Below, piece by piece: positions 1 through 12,500 of a stretch of 64,000 bases of DNA. Source of the stretch: Phallusia mammillata (Eukaryota > Chordata > Ascidiacea > Phlebobranchia > Ascidiidae); NCBI GenBank assembly GCA_003260075.1, contig QLIY01000659.1, positions 1 through 64,000 on the forward strand. Reading direction: 5' to 3'. The notes under the pieces were generated by a model that worked only from the letters and a program-made list of their open reading frames with translations, was not told where the DNA came from and ran no database searches. Position numbers and translations under genes: made by a program. Numbering within the stretch: the stretch's first letter is position 1; each line of letters opens with the position of its first letter.

Positions 1-59
1 GAAACCAGGACGTTCCTAAGCACGAATCCCGATTAATTTTCACTTCGGTTAAGCGCTTA

Positions 60-410
60 AGACCATTTGGCCCAGAAGAGTAAGTCGGGCCGGGCTTTAC
101 GGGCTTGGGTTTCTTTAAAACAAAACGGAATTGAATTGGGCCTGACTTTACACTCGGTGTCAGTATTTGTTTTTAATAAATTTAACCAGCTCAGTAGCCA
201 GTTGCTGCCCCAGACCTAATGTCAAACAGCCCTAAAACGACTTGTTTAAGACCAATTGTCTATTGTGTTGGTTTCTTGGTCTTTCTGAAGCTTTAATGTA
301 TACGCCTGTTAATCAACCTTTCAGGCCTAAACGGGCTTCCCAAAAACGATTCGGGTTCGGGCTCCAGTTTAGGCCCGTTTACAACACTTATTCGGCCATC
401 TTTGCACACC
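60..410. repeat. dispersed GGGCC-rich repeat (possible MITE)
   Basis: A block begins near 85 with a GTCGGGCCGGGC-type end and closes near 385 with GGGCCTAAA/AGGCCCG-type motifs in opposite orientation. Similar GGGCC(CGAA) ends occur at about 3270-3545 and in PIBF1 intron 14 (about 29790-29935). I infer a non-autonomous DNA transposon family. No clean target duplication was found, so the boundaries are approximate. Confidence 0.35.
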
Positions 411-1760
411 CGTAGTATCCTTTTAGTTGCGCCGCAGCCAAACGAACAATGAATTCTTAACTGCACAACGCCGTACCCAGACTTGGACCACATAATTCTA
501 GTTTTCTAATTTGGCAAATTAGAGCAAAATGGTGGTAATTCTAATCTAATTTAGAAATGTCGAGTAAGCTCTAATTCTAGTTTTAATTCAATTTACAGTT
601 TACCCCAAAACGCTAGTTTGTCCAACATCATTTTAGACATGTGATATGAGCATCTGTTTTGTGTCCAAAACGCACAAAGCCAAGTAACCAACGAGACCAA
701 GTCTCATCAAAGAAAAATGTTTTTCAGTCCTACTTGGCACTGTGACTAACAGTATGATTTTACTACCTCATGAGCTGTTGTGGCAAAATGCAGTCTTGAA
801 ATATAAGGGAATATAGCTTGTCCGTCAATTCAAATAGGTTTTGCATAAATTCACTAGCATCATCAGATAATAGAAACCAGTAATTTAGTAATGCTGAACT
901 ACTGAGAACTACTTGGTATGACGGCCACATTAGCTCTGTATAGTGTAAAATGTGCAGACCTTAAGTTGGTTGATTTAAATCTAATTCTAGTTCGAATTCT
1001 AGTTTAATTTCGAGTTTTTAAGGAAGCAGTAATTCTAATTCTAATCTAATTTGAAAAATCTGAGGTGCTCTAATTTTAAACTAATTTGAAAAAACGTCAA
1101 AAAATATATTTGTCCAAGCCTGGCCGTATCCAACGTTTTGACTGCAGTATACATAAAATTCAATGTACATAAAAGTATTTCATTTAAGTTTTGTTTGAGT
1201 ATATTTAGACATTTTCCACGGTTTGTAAAAATACCGGGTGCATCATTAGTATTAAGAAACAGTGCAGTGGTATGTAAAATTATTCTGTATTTCTAGACCA
1301 ACATTGTCCGAGAATATTCGGCCTCAAATAAGTGGTAGTTTCAATGCATTATTACTTATAATTGACGACTCTTTGCAATATGCTAAAAGGTAGTTTAGCA
1401 TGGCACACTGCTTGGTTCGGTACAACGCCTTTAAAAAGAGGCCTGGCGTACTATGATTGATGCGATTGTCATGGAAATCTTCAAATGCAACAGATTTATT
1501 TAAAACTTGCTTTTTCATTCAAAACAAGCTATCCAATTATGGAAAACAAGTTTTTTATTTTAATTGCTTTAACTAGTGCTTTAAAAAGATCATTCACCTA
1601 ACAAAGTTGCATAGGTTTAATATAAGAAGCATTATACAAAGCAAAGCAAAACGCTTACCAATCACAGCGATTTATGCATCAAAGGAAAACATCAGTCAAA
1701 AGAAAGCTAAAATATCGACCAAAGCGCTTTGTAAATATGTTAGTTACAAAAAAAACAAAT

Positions 1761-2888
1761 TTAATTCTGTTTATTTGTTCTTTTTCCTAACAAGAATATG
1801 TAGATATTAAGGTGGTTGGCAATCTTGTTGTAAGTGTATATCAGGTATAGGGTGAGGTCAACACAGGAATAAACAAAGCACATCCAAAGAAGCAAGTGCC
1901 CGTTGACATAGGAACCAAAACACTGGTTAAGGAACATGAACAGTAAACCTATTAGTGAGGTGTCAAGCACTTTTAATTTACTTTTGGTCATATGTGCTAC
2001 CACCAAACGGTTGATTAATTTGGCCAAAATAATACCGAACAAAAGCTGGTAGAGGACTGGATGCCGTTGCATGAGAAAAGACTGGGTTTGAAGACCAATG
2101 TTGATGGCAAACACAATAGCAACGTTTATGCCTGGTGAAAGCACATTGGTGTTTGCAATTGTTGCACCATTTTCACCACAACCTCCTGACAAAATAAAGC
2201 CTAGAAATCGAAAGTGTGAAGCAAAAGATCCCAATGTAACGACAAGGACAAATCCAACATACAAAGGATAACCAACAATCGGTATTGGAGAACTCCAAAT
2301 TTCAGGTCCAAAACAGCCAGTCAAGAAGAAAACAGCTATAGCTGAAACCAGAGCCTCAGCTACATCGATACGCCCAAAATGTAAGGTACCGGTTACATAT
2401 GAAGACCAATGGGCAATGTAAATTGAAAGAGAAGAGTTTAAGCACAAAAAGCACATTATCCATGGGTGGTTTCCAAGGCGCATTGAGATAGATAGGGTAC
2501 AGCCTAACAGTGCAGCAGAAACAGCATCACAACCATGGTCACATAACTCCCCAAGTGGGGTACAGGAGCCTGTTCTGCGCGCTTGCATGCCATCAACGGC
2601 ATCCATTGTCTGATACACAAAAATTGCAAATGCATGAAAAATGTAAACCCAGCTTGGTGCTATTTCAGTCGCGGTAGGGCAAAATGCTATCAGAAGAATT
2701 GAAGAGGTTATGCTCGCCATAAGCCCTGTAAATGTGATTGCATTTGGGGCAACCCATCGTGGAAACAATTCCACTAACCATCGCCAGAACACTCTCAGTA
2801 TAGGTTCAAATAACGAAGTTCCAGTCCCATTGTATTTGTGTTCATCAATGCGTTTTAGTTGGACGGGTGTAAGCACTTCCATAGCCAA
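1761..2888 (-). CDS. CEPT1: choline/ethanolamine phosphotransferase, copy 1
   Basis: A 375-residue integral membrane enzyme of the CDP-alcohol phosphotransferase family, which transfers phosphocholine or phosphoethanolamine from the CDP-linked form to diacylglycerol in ER/Golgi membranes (Kennedy pathway). The family signature DG-x2-AR-x8-G-x3-D-x3-D is intact: it starts at D99 and continues as MQARR, then PLGELCDHGCD. Several hydrophobic segments follow, as in human CEPT1/CHPT1, and the C-terminal VVAHMTKS segment is conserved. The frame is uninterrupted, although vertebrate homologues have introns, so it may be an old retrocopy or have lost introns. Start could be M1 or M3 (MEVLTPVQ). It lies in the duplicated segment and is nearly identical to copy 2. 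Which headgroup it uses cannot be told from sequence. Confidence 0.88.
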   Translation of the reverse strand: MAMEVLTPVQLKRIDEHKYNGTGTSLFEPILRVFWRWLVELFPRWVAPNAITFTGLMASITSSILLIAFCPTATEIAPSWVYIFHAFAIFVYQTMDAVDGMQARRTGSCTPLGELCDHGCDAVSAALLGCTLSISMRLGNHPWIMCFLCLNSSLSIYIAHWSSYVTGTLHFGRIDVAEALVSAIAVFFLTGCFGPEIWSSPIPIVGYPLYVGFVLVVTLGSFASHFRFLGFILSGGCGENGATIANTNVLSPGINVAIVFAINIGLQTQSFLMQRHPVLYQLLFGIILAKLINRLVVAHMTKSKLKVLDTSLIGLLFMFLNQCFGSYVNGHLLLWMCFVYSCVDLTLYLIYTYNKIANHLNIYIFLLGKRTNKQN

Positions 2889-3047
2889 GTCGGGATGTAA
2901 TTACAATTGCACTACTAAGACTAATAAACCAATTGCGTAAGTCTAAAAAACAAAATGGTCGTAGATAGGTTTACTACCACACAAGGAGGGTTTCATATGC
3001 GAAATTTATTGTATGTTTAACATTGTGATTAATGCACCGACGGTTTC

Positions 3048-3160
3048 TCACACTAGACAGGTTGCCTAATTTGCGATAGGCTGCGCAACGGAGCATTGTT
3101 GTTTGCAATAATTGCTCCTTTGCGCCACCTATCGGAAATTACCCAACACGTCTAATGTGA
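3048..3160. other. imperfect ~45-bp hairpin upstream of phosphotransferase copy 1
   Basis: Two arms pair imperfectly around a loop of roughly 15-20 nt. The left arm runs from TCACACTAGACAGG through GATAGGCTGCGCAACGGAGCA, and the right arm from TGCTCCTTTGCGCCACCTATC to GTCTAATGTGA. Size and mismatch pattern resemble a microRNA precursor, but a small foldback transposon would look the same. It sits 160-270 bp upstream of the start codon and recurs at 9723-9835. Confidence 0.5.
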
Positions 3161-3261
3161 TTTCTTGTGTTAGTAGCTCTACCGTCTAGATAAGGTGGAA
3201 GAAGCAAATTTAAGAAAACGTAGAGTATCATGCAGTGCAACAAGAAAGTCTTTACATCAGA

Positions 3262-3550
3262 GTAGTAAGCGGGCCCTAAATTCGAGCCCGAACCCGAATC
3301 GTTTTAAGAAGCTCGTTTGGGCCCGAAAGTTTGATTGACAGGCCTCTACATAAAAGCTTGCAAAATGTACTACTGTACATAATATAATCAAAAAGGCGTT
3401 TTAGGGCCGGTGAGAACTAGAGTGACTGGCTACTTAGTTAGGTATTATTATGTAAAAAACAACAACACATAATTTAAAATCAGGCCCGAAACCAAGTCTG
3501 CTTGTTTTACAAAACCGAACCCGACGCGAAAAGCCCGGCCCAACATATAC
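3262..3550. repeat. dispersed GGGCC-rich repeat (possible MITE)
   Basis: Begins with AAGCGGGCCC and ends with GCCCGGCCCAAC, with inward GGGCCCGAA and CAGGCCCGAA blocks. The same family appears near 60-410. The equivalent in the second unit is about 9950-10195, which lacks a few bases in the middle. Confidence 0.35.
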
Positions 3551-6500
3551 AACTGTGGTCTGTATCACAACGATAAATCGTAACACCAGTGTTAGGCATA
3601 CGACGTAGAACTGCCACTCAATCCTTGTGTACTATACTAAGATGTAGTAACAAATTCGCTCTATCGCTTTGAACATCAAACATTGTACATGTCAGCGTTT
3701 AATCATTTAAAAGCAAAGTCACCACGATACCTAAGAAGCCTTAACCATTCTGGGCTTGTGCCTAAAATTCAGACAGCATTAAACAAAATATGTTTGTCCC
3801 ACAAAACGGCTGCAGCGAGTAACCGTATACATTTAGATCAGGAAATTAGACAGGAAATTTCGCAAAATTACCACTATTTGAAAAACGAAGAATGCCACCA
3901 ATATTGTTGGTCGGTATGTCATTGTAATTATCCGCTTTTAAAATCAGTGTATTTGCCGTTTGTTTTAGTTCTTCGGGGAAAAAACGTTTTCTGCTAAAGC
4001 ATTAAGCGCTACAAAAGTTAAAACCTGTCTTGCAGATATCTATAATAAAAAGAAGGTAGAGTGTTTTGTGCCTGTAAGGCTGATTTTTAAGACAATGTCA
4101 TAGTCAAAACTATAAACAAGCAATGTAACAGGTGTAAATTGTTAATTCAATAAACACGCAAATCGGTTTGGCGTGCCACGAAAAACCACATCAACCGTGG
4201 CATGCCTACCAGGGGTTGCCGACCCCTGGTTTAGACAGAAAAACAATATTTGCTGACCTGCACAAGTTTTGAAAATCTTCTGACCGGTAGAGGTCACTAA
4301 AGGACGATTCTAAGACGCAATATACCTTTACACAACATTTGCCATACGTGACTAAATCGATGACAAACAAAACCAAGGCAACGTTGCCAAGTTGTAACCC
4401 AAAATTGCATGCAATGAAAAGAAAAAAATAATTAGAAAGGTTTTTGTTTTTGTGTTGCTGTTTATACATTTTGTTACATTCAATCTTCACAAAATTCAAT
4501 CTTCAACACCATATGTCACCCGGCATTGTTTAACTAATTAGTACGTTTCGACCCGTTGCGTTGTTTCGACACGTCAGGTTTATCTTAAGAGTTTATGTTG
4601 CACAAGACGTGTTGAATGACCTGCAATAACCTCTAGGCCCTGCCGTAGCCAAGTGAACAACAAGGTCTAATGTCCAACGCTTTGCCCTTAGGTACATGAA
4701 CATTACGTTTTATTCAACATTGGGAAGTTTTTAATAAGAGGAAAAGTCCTGATACCAATGTGTTACTTATAATGAATTTTCGTTGCTGGCAATTTAAAGT
4801 GGTACTGAATCCGATGAAATTTTGACATTTGACAATTTTTCTATTTCAAAATCCAAAACTAAGACAAATGAATTGGAGACTTCATTCTGTTTCTGTGGAC
4901 TGCCACTAGCTATCGCATTTTAACAATGTAGATGTTGACCACCACAACAAATAGTCATCTTATGTCAATACTTTAAAGCATTACTGCTAAGCACAGTTAA
5001 TGTCCCAGCCAAATACAATCTAATGGTTGCAAGTATTTTGTGTCTGGGCCAGTTTATATTGTAAAGTTGTTTGAAAGTGTCATGAAAGAGTACATGTATT
5101 AGCCGCATAAACATTTTTATGGAACATTCTTTAGGAATTTTGGTTCACAAGCATAACTGAACCTTTTTGTGGACTTTATTGCATTACCAAATAAACACTG
5201 ACCCCTTTATTCCGAAGCCTATTTTGCTTGAAATTTTACACCATCAATTGATATGTGTCAAACACACTTGAGAAGTAGTTTTTGCAAAACATCCGGTATT
5301 AAAACAAATTCTTTAGTTGCAAAGTTTCTTNGTAAAGTTACCTAAATTGTTGTTTTAAGTTTTACTCGAGTATTCAAAGTAATAAATCTGATTATTTAGT
5401 CAAGAGTTTTTTTATTGCATTTTTGTTGATTAAACAGCACAAAACATCATCTGGGGGGGGGGAGGTAAGACTTCGTTTAATTTTGTGCAAACAAGATGTT
5501 TTGGCTTGAATATATACACTGGTCTCTGGTTTGATTTACAAGAAACTTACCTTATCGACCTGTCAACTAAACTACCATCTGCTCGTGTTCGTTTACACTA
5601 CACAATGATTCGACGTCGTGATATCAGATTTCGGTGTAGGATGCGTAACTACATTCAATTCACGATTAGTTTACCAAGATGCTTAAAACATATGGCATCG
5701 TTGGCGTGCCGAATGTCAACAGCTTTTTAAGAACAGGTCATCCCTTATTCCAGTGGTTTTTAACCGGGTGAAATTTTCCACCCAATTGATGTACCGTAAA
5801 GTTACCTAAATTGTTGTTTTAAGTTTTACTCGAGTATTCAAAGGGGGGGGGGGCCCCTTATTCCAGTGGTTTTTAACCGGGGGAAATTTTCCACCCAATT
5901 GGTGTACAGTAAAGTTACCTAAATTGTTGTTTTAAGTTTTACTCGAGTATTCAAAGTAATAAATGTGATTATTTAGTCAAGAGGCTAAGTTTTTTTATTG
6001 CATTTTTGTTGATTAAACAGCACAAAACATCATCTCATCATAAGATGACAGGGCAGTAAATTTGAACTTGTTGATTGACTTTTGTGGGAAGCTACAGCAA
6101 AAGGGTTAAGACTTAAGAGCCACTGCCATATTCGATAGGCAAATCCAGGGTTATATGCTGGCTGAAGTTGTGAATACCACCACAAAACGCATCACAAACC
6201 ACGTTGTTTTGATACAATAAAGGCCGAATTAGGTGAATGTAACATTAACCAAGTTAAAATTGTGGTCGAGTGTTAAGTCAAACCCGAATTAAACCAGTTT
6301 TATTGAAACTTAAGGCACATATTTGTTTAAATTTTAAAAGTATGTTTCAAGCCATTAGATTAGCACCGAGTAAGAGCTACAATCCATTTTCCAAGTTAAA
6401 CAGTTTTTAAATCGTATATTGCAGCACACAATACAGAATAAACAAATAAATAAAAACAAGTGTTATGTTGTGTTGTTGCGTAAGATGTATTTTTTGATGT

Positions 6501-8069
6501 TTGCTTATAGAGGAAGTAAATTCAATGTAGTTCAATTTACCATGCGTCACTATAGGTTGAAGTGGCAGAGACGGGTTTAGAACCGACAGCCTGTGAGAAC
6601 AATATGGTTGCGATGATCGCTCGGTAATCTTGTTTTTTCACGCGGTTCGAAACCAGGACGTTCCTAAGCACGAATCCCGATTAATTTTCACTTCGGTTAA
6701 GCGCTTAAGACCATTTGGCCCAGAAGAGTAAGTCGGGCCGGGTTTTACGGGCTTTCTTTAAAACAAAACGGACTTGAATTGGGCCTGACTTTACACTCGG
6801 TGTCAGTATTTGTTTTTAATAAATTTAGCCAGCTCAGTTTGTCCAACATCATTTTAGACATGTGATATGAGCATCTGTTTTGTGTCCAAAACGCACAAAG
6901 CCAAGTAACCGACGAGACCAAGTCTCATCAAAGAAAAATGTTTTTCAGTCATACTTGGCACTGTGACTAACAGTATGATTTTACTACCTCATGAGCTGTT
7001 GCGGCAAAATGCAGTCTTGAAATATAAGGGAATATAGCTTGTCAGTCAATTCAAATAGGTTTTGCATAAATTCACTGGCATCATCAGATAATAGAAACCA
7101 GTAATTTATGTATTTGTATAAAGAAAGCAGGAAATAAAGGGTATAAAAAGTAAGGTAGCTGCGTCAATCGCGAAAGGCTCGTACGATTGCAACTGTCCGC
7201 CATGTCAAAAGTAATGGACAATTTTTAGTAATGCTGAACTACTGAGAACTAGTGTAAAATGTGCAAACCTCAAGTTGGTTGATTTAAATCTAATTCTAGT
7301 TCGAATTCTAGTTTAATTTCGAGTTTTTAAGAAAGCAGTAATTCTAATTCTAATCTAATTTGAAAAATCTGAGGTGCTCTAATTTTAAACTAATTTGAAA
7401 AAACGTCAAAAAATATATTTGTCCAAGCCTGGCCGTATCCAACGTTTTGACTGCAGTATACATAAAATTCAATATACATAAAAGTATTTCATTTAAGTTT
7501 TGTTTGAGTATATTTAGACATTTTCCACGGTTTGTAAAAATACCGGGTGCATCATTAGTATTAAGAAACAGTGCAGTGGTATGTAAAATTATTCTGTATT
7601 TCTAGACCAACATTGTCCGAGAATATTCGGCCTCAAATAAGTGGTAGTTTCAATGCATTATTACTTATAATTGACGACTCTTTGCAATATGCTAAAAGGT
7701 AGTTTAGCATGGCACACTGCTTGGTTCGGTACAACGCCTTTAAAAAGAGGCCTGGCGTACTATGATTGATGCGATTGTCATGGAAATCTTCAAATGCAAC
7801 AGATTTATTTAAAACTTGCTTTTTCATTCAAAACAAGCTATCCAATTATGGAAAACAAGTTTTTTATTTTAATTGCTTTAACTAGTGCTTTAAAAAGATC
7901 ATTCACCTAACAAAGTTGCATAGGTTTAATATAAGAAGCATTATAGAAAGCAAAGCAAAACGCTTACCAATCACAGCGATTTATGCATCAAAGGAAAACA
8001 TCAGTCAAAAGAAAGCTAAAATATCGACCAAAGCGCTTTGTAAATATGTTTGTTGTAAAAAAAACAAAT

Positions 8070-9563
8070 TTAATTCTGTTTATTTGTTCTTTTTCCTAAC
8101 AAGAATATGTAGATATTAAGGTGGTTGGCAATCTTGTTGTAAGTGTATATCAGGTATAGGGTGAGGTCAACACAGGAATAAACAAAGCACATCCAAAGAA
8201 GCAAGTGCCCGTTGACATAGGAACCAAAACACTGGTTAAGGAACATGAACAGTAAACCTATTAGTGAGGTGTCAAGCACTTTTAATTTACTTTTGGTCAT
8301 ATGTGCTACCACCAAACGGTTGATTAATTTGGCCAAAATAATACCGAACAAAAGCTGGTAGAGGACTGGATGCCGTTGCATGAGAAAAGACTGGGTTTGA
8401 AGACCAATGTTGATGGCAAACACAATAGCAACGTTTATGCCTGGTGAAAGCACATTGGTGTTTGCAATTGTTGCACCATTTTCACCACAACCTCCTGACA
8501 AAATAAAGCCTAGAAATCGAAAGTGTGAAGCAAAAGATCCCAATGTAACGACAAGGACAAATCCAACATACAAAGGATAACCAACAATCGGTATTGGAGA
8601 ACTCCAAATTTCAGGTCCAAAACAGCCAGTCAAGAAGAAAACAGCTATAGCTGAAACCAGAGCCTCAGCTAGGGGGGGGGGTCGGTTGATTAATTTGGCC
8701 AAAATAATACCAAACAAAAGCTGGTAAAGGACTGGATGCCGTTGCATGAGAAAAGACTGGGATTGAAGACCAATGTTGATGGCAAACACAATAGCAACGT
8801 TTATGCCTGGTGAAAGCACATTGGTGTTTGCAACTGTTGCACCATTTTCACCACAACCTCCTGACAAAATAAAGCCTAAAAATCGAAAGTGTGAAGCAAA
8901 AGATCCCAATGTAACGACAAAGACAAAACCGACATACAAAGGATAACCAACAATTGGTATTGGAGCACTCCAAATTTCAGGTCCAAAATAGCCAGTCAAG
9001 AAGAAAACAGCTATAGCTGAAACCAGAGCCTCAGCTACATCGATACGCCCAAAATGTAAGGTACCGGTTACATATGAAGACCAATGGGCAATGTAAATTG
9101 AAAGAGAAGAGTTTAAGCACAAAAAGCACATTATCCATGGGTGGTTTCCAAGGCGCATTGAGATAGATAGGGTACAGCCTAACAGTGCAGCAGAAACAGC
9201 ATCACAACCATAGTCACATAACTCCCCAAGTGGGGTACAGGAGCCTGTTCTGCGCGCTTGCATGCCATCAACGGCATCCATTGTCTGATATACAAAAATT
9301 GCAAATGCATGAAAAATGTAAACCCAGTTTGGTGCTATTTCAGTCGCGGTAGGGCAAAATGCTATCAGAAGAATTGAAGAGGTTATGCTCGACATTAGCC
9401 CTGTAAATGTGATTGCATTTGGGGCAACCCATCGTGGAAACAATTCCACTAACCATCGCCAGAACACTCTCAGTATAGGTTCAAATAACGAAGTTCCAGT
9501 CCCATTGTATTTGTGTTCATCAATGCGTTTTAGTTGGACGGGTGTAAGCACTTCCATAGCCAA
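8070..9563 (-). CDS. CEPT1: choline/ethanolamine phosphotransferase, copy 2 (artificially lengthened)
   Basis: Same protein family and nearly the same sequence as copy 1, but the frame is 497 codons because a 10-G run (8672-8681) joins two overlapping versions of the middle of the gene. About 122 codons are therefore repeated. Removing the join gives the usual 375 residues. The catalytic signature is present, with Tyr in place of the non-motif His (CDYGCD rather than CDHGCD). Small coding differences lie on either side of the join, which suggests two alleles were merged. I would not interpret the longer protein as real. Confidence 0.8.
   Translation of the reverse strand: MAMEVLTPVQLKRIDEHKYNGTGTSLFEPILRVFWRWLVELFPRWVAPNAITFTGLMSSITSSILLIAFCPTATEIAPNWVYIFHAFAIFVYQTMDAVDGMQARRTGSCTPLGELCDYGCDAVSAALLGCTLSISMRLGNHPWIMCFLCLNSSLSIYIAHWSSYVTGTLHFGRIDVAEALVSAIAVFFLTGYFGPEIWSAPIPIVGYPLYVGFVFVVTLGSFASHFRFLGFILSGGCGENGATVANTNVLSPGINVAIVFAINIGLQSQSFLMQRHPVLYQLLFGIILAKLINRPPPLAEALVSAIAVFFLTGCFGPEIWSSPIPIVGYPLYVGFVLVVTLGSFASHFRFLGFILSGGCGENGATIANTNVLSPGINVAIVFAINIGLQTQSFLMQRHPVLYQLLFGIILAKLINRLVVAHMTKSKLKVLDTSLIGLLFMFLNQCFGSYVNGHLLLWMCFVYSCVDLTLYLIYTYNKIANHLNIYIFLLGKRTNKQN
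8672..8681 (+). other. 10-G contig-join linker inside phosphotransferase copy 2
   Basis: Ten Gs follow GCCTCAGCTA. The sequence after them (TCGGTTGATTAATTTGGCC) restarts at a point already read at about 8320, so roughly 350 bp are given twice with a few substitutions. Confidence 0.85.
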
Positions 9564-12500
9564 GTCGGGATGTAATTACAATTGCACTACTAAGACTAAT
9601 AAACCAATTGCGTAAGTCTAAAAAACAAAATGGTCGTAGATAGGTTTACTACCACACAAGGAGGGTTTCATATGCGAAATTTATTGTATGTTTAACATTG
9701 TGATTAATGCACCGACGGTTTCTCACACTAGACAGGTTGCCTAATTTGCGATAGGCTGCGCAACGGAGCATTGTTGTTTGCAATAATTGCTCCTTTGCGC
9801 CACCTATCGGAAATTACCCAACACGTCTAATGTGATTTCTTGTGTTAGTAGCTCTACCGTCTAGATAAGGTGGAAGAAGCAAATTTAAGAAAACGTAGAG
9901 TATCATGCAGTGCAACAAGAAAGTCTTTACATCAGAGTAGTAAGCGGGCCCTAAATTCGAGCCCGAACCCGAATCGTTTTAAGAAGCTCGTTTGGGCCCG
10001 AAAGTTCAAAATGTACTACTGTACATAATATAATCAAAAAGGCGTTTTAGGGCCGGTGAGAACTAGAGTGACTGGCTACTTAGTTAGGTATTATTATGTA
10101 AAAAACAACAACACATAATTTAAAATCAGGCCCGAAACCAAGTCTGCTTGTTTTACAAAACCGAACCCGACGCGAAAAGCCCGGCCCAACATATACAACT
10201 GTGGTCTGTATCACAACGATAAATCGTAACACCAGTGTTAGGCATACGACGTAGAACTGCCACTCAATCCTTGTGTACTATACTAAGATGTAGTAACAAA
10301 TTCGCTCTATCGCTTTGAACATCAAACATTTGTACATGTCAGCGTTTAATCATTTAAAAGCAAAGTCACCACGATACCTAAGAAGCCTTAACCATTCTGG
10401 GCTTGTGCCTAAAATTCAGACAGCATTAAACAAAATATGTTTGTCCCACAAAACGGCTGCAGCGAGTAACCGTATACATTTAGATCAGGAAATTAGACAG
10501 GAAATTTCGCAAAATTACCACTATTTGAAAAACGAAGAATGCCACCAATATTGTTGGTCGGTATGTCATTGTAATTATCCGCTTTTAAAATCAGTGTATT
10601 TGCCGTTTGTTTTAGTTCTTCGGGGAAAAAACGTTTTCTGCTAAAGCATTAAGCGCTACAAAAGTTAAAACCTGTCTTGCAGATATCTATAATAAAAAGA
10701 AGGTAGAGTGTTTTGTGCCTGTAAGGCTGATTTTTAAGACAATGTCATAGTCAAAACTATAAACAAGCAATGTAACAGGTGTAAATTGTTAATTCAATAA
10801 ACACGCAAATCGGTTTGGCGTGCCACGAAAAACCACATCAACCGTGGCATGCCTACCAGGGGTTGCCGACCCCTGGTTTAGACAGAAAAACAATATTTGC
10901 TGACCTGCACAAGTTTTGAAAATCTTCTGACCGGTAGAGGTCACTAAAGGACGATTCTAAGACGCAATATACCTTTACACAACATTTGCCATACGTGACT
11001 AAATCGATGACAAACAAAACCAAGGCAACGTTGCCAAGTTGTAACCCAAAATGGCATGCAATGAAAAGAAAAAAATAATTAGAAAGGTTTTTGTTTTTGT
11101 GTTGCTGTTTATACATTTTGTTACATTCAATCTTCACAAAATTCAATCTTCAACACCATATGTCACCCGGCATTGTTTAATTTTACACAATTGTCACAAA
11201 CGCTACAAAACACCGTAAATTTTTGCCTCGACGTAAATAGTCTTCTTAACTAATTAGTACGTTTCGACCCGTTGCGTTGTTTCGACACGTGTGGGGGGGG
11301 GGCTAATTAGTACGTTTCGACCCGTTGCGTTGTTTCGACACGTCAGGTTTATCTTAAGAGTTTATGTTGCACAAGACGTGTTGAATGACCTGCAATAACC
11401 TCTAGGCCCTGCCGTAGCCAAGTGAACAACAAGGTCTAATGTCCAACGCTTTGCCCTTAGGTACATGAACATTACGTTTTATTCAACATTGGGAAGTTTT
11501 TAATAAGAGGAAAAGTCCTGATACCAATGTGTTATTTATAATGAATTTTCGTTGCTGGCAATTTAAAGTGGTACTGAATCCGATGAAATTTTGACATTTG
11601 ACAATTTTTCTATTTCAAAATCCAAAACTAAGACAAATGAATTGGAGACTTCATTCTGTTTCTGTGGACTGCCACTAGCTATCGCATTTTAACAATGTAG
11701 ATGTTGACCACCACAACAAATAGTCATCTTATGTCAATACTTTAAAGCATTACTGCTAAGCACAGTTAATGTCCCAGCCAAATACAATCTAATGGTTGCA
11801 AGTATTTTGTGTCTGGGCCAGTTTATATTGTAAAGTTGTTTGAAAGTGTCAAGAAAGAGTACATGTATTAGCCGCATAAACATTTTTATGGAACATTCTT
11901 TAGGAATTTTGGTTCACAAGCATAACTGAACCTTTTTGTGGACTTTATTGCATTACCAAATAAACACTGACCCCTTTATTCCGAAGCCTATTTTGCTTGA
12001 AATTTTACACCATCAATTGATATGTGTCAAACACACTTGAGAAGTAGTTTTTGCAAAACATCCGGTATTAAAACAAATTCTTTAGTTGCAAAGTTTCTTC
12101 CTAATTAAGTGGACATGCCATACAGAAATGAAAGTGATCGCTTGCAACCAAGCAGAGTTTTCGCAGGAAATACAACAAATTAGGTTTTCATAAGTCAATA
12201 ATTTTTGGCTGTTAAATTGAAATTGCTAACAAAATAAGATGTCATTTTTTGTGTAAAGTATTTTGTGTAAACAGCTTGTAATTACTATTATTTGTGTTTT
12301 TATTATTGTGCTTAGTTTACATTATGTTTTTGTCTGTTGCCTAAATAGACTGAAAATATTTTGCAAACTGCACACGTATATTACCCTTCTATATGTAATG
12401 ATTGATGTTTTGGCATTATTTTTATGTTTGTGATAAAATAAATCATATAAATGTATGTTCTGAGATACTTGAATGCTGTATAGCTTATTCAACACGTACT

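Larger units (their letters stand above)
1..5330. repeat. first copy of a ~5.4-kb segmental duplication
   Basis: This segment is nearly identical to 6648-12099 in the same orientation and holds one phosphotransferase gene (1761-2888) and an upstream hairpin. The copies differ by scattered substitutions and a few indels. Bases 195-616 are absent from the second copy, and the second copy has about 118 bases (7109-7226) missing here. The match ends at a single n (5331). The window begins inside the unit, so its left edge is unknown. The copies could be a recent tandem duplication or two haplotypes placed side by side. Confidence 0.9.
2889..8069. other. gene-poor DNA between the two phosphotransferase copies
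   Basis: Apart from the hairpin and GGGCC repeat, I see no convincing gene. The open frame at 3683-3997 is considered under rejected items. From 5332 to about 6050 the sequence is scrambled: the same block (GTAAAGTTACCTAAATTG and following) occurs three times, around 10-11-G joins at 5453-5462 and 5843-5853. A tRNA-like B box (GGTTCTAAACC) lies on the minus strand near 6575. Confidence 0.6.
6648..12099. repeat. second copy of the ~5.4-kb segmental duplication
   Basis: Matches 1-5330. Homology starts at the same bases that begin the window and stops at 12099, where unique DNA leading to elongin B begins. Two 10-G joins (8672-8681, 11293-11302) with short repeated flanks lie inside it, so this copy is itself a patchwork. 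Confidence 0.9.

Noticed and set aside
1324..1518. 64-codon minus-strand open frame, repeated at 7633-7827
   Set aside because: Its presence in both units reflects the duplication. Composition is like the surrounding non-coding DNA.
3683..3997. 104-codon plus-strand open frame, also present at 10315-10644
   Set aside because: The two copies agree only because they lie in the duplicated segment. There is no recognisable domain, no splice context and no independent evidence of coding.
8070..9563. A 497-residue phosphotransferase with duplicated membrane core
   Set aside because: The extra ~122 codons repeat adjacent sequence around a 10-G join; the normal 375-residue protein is restored by removing it.
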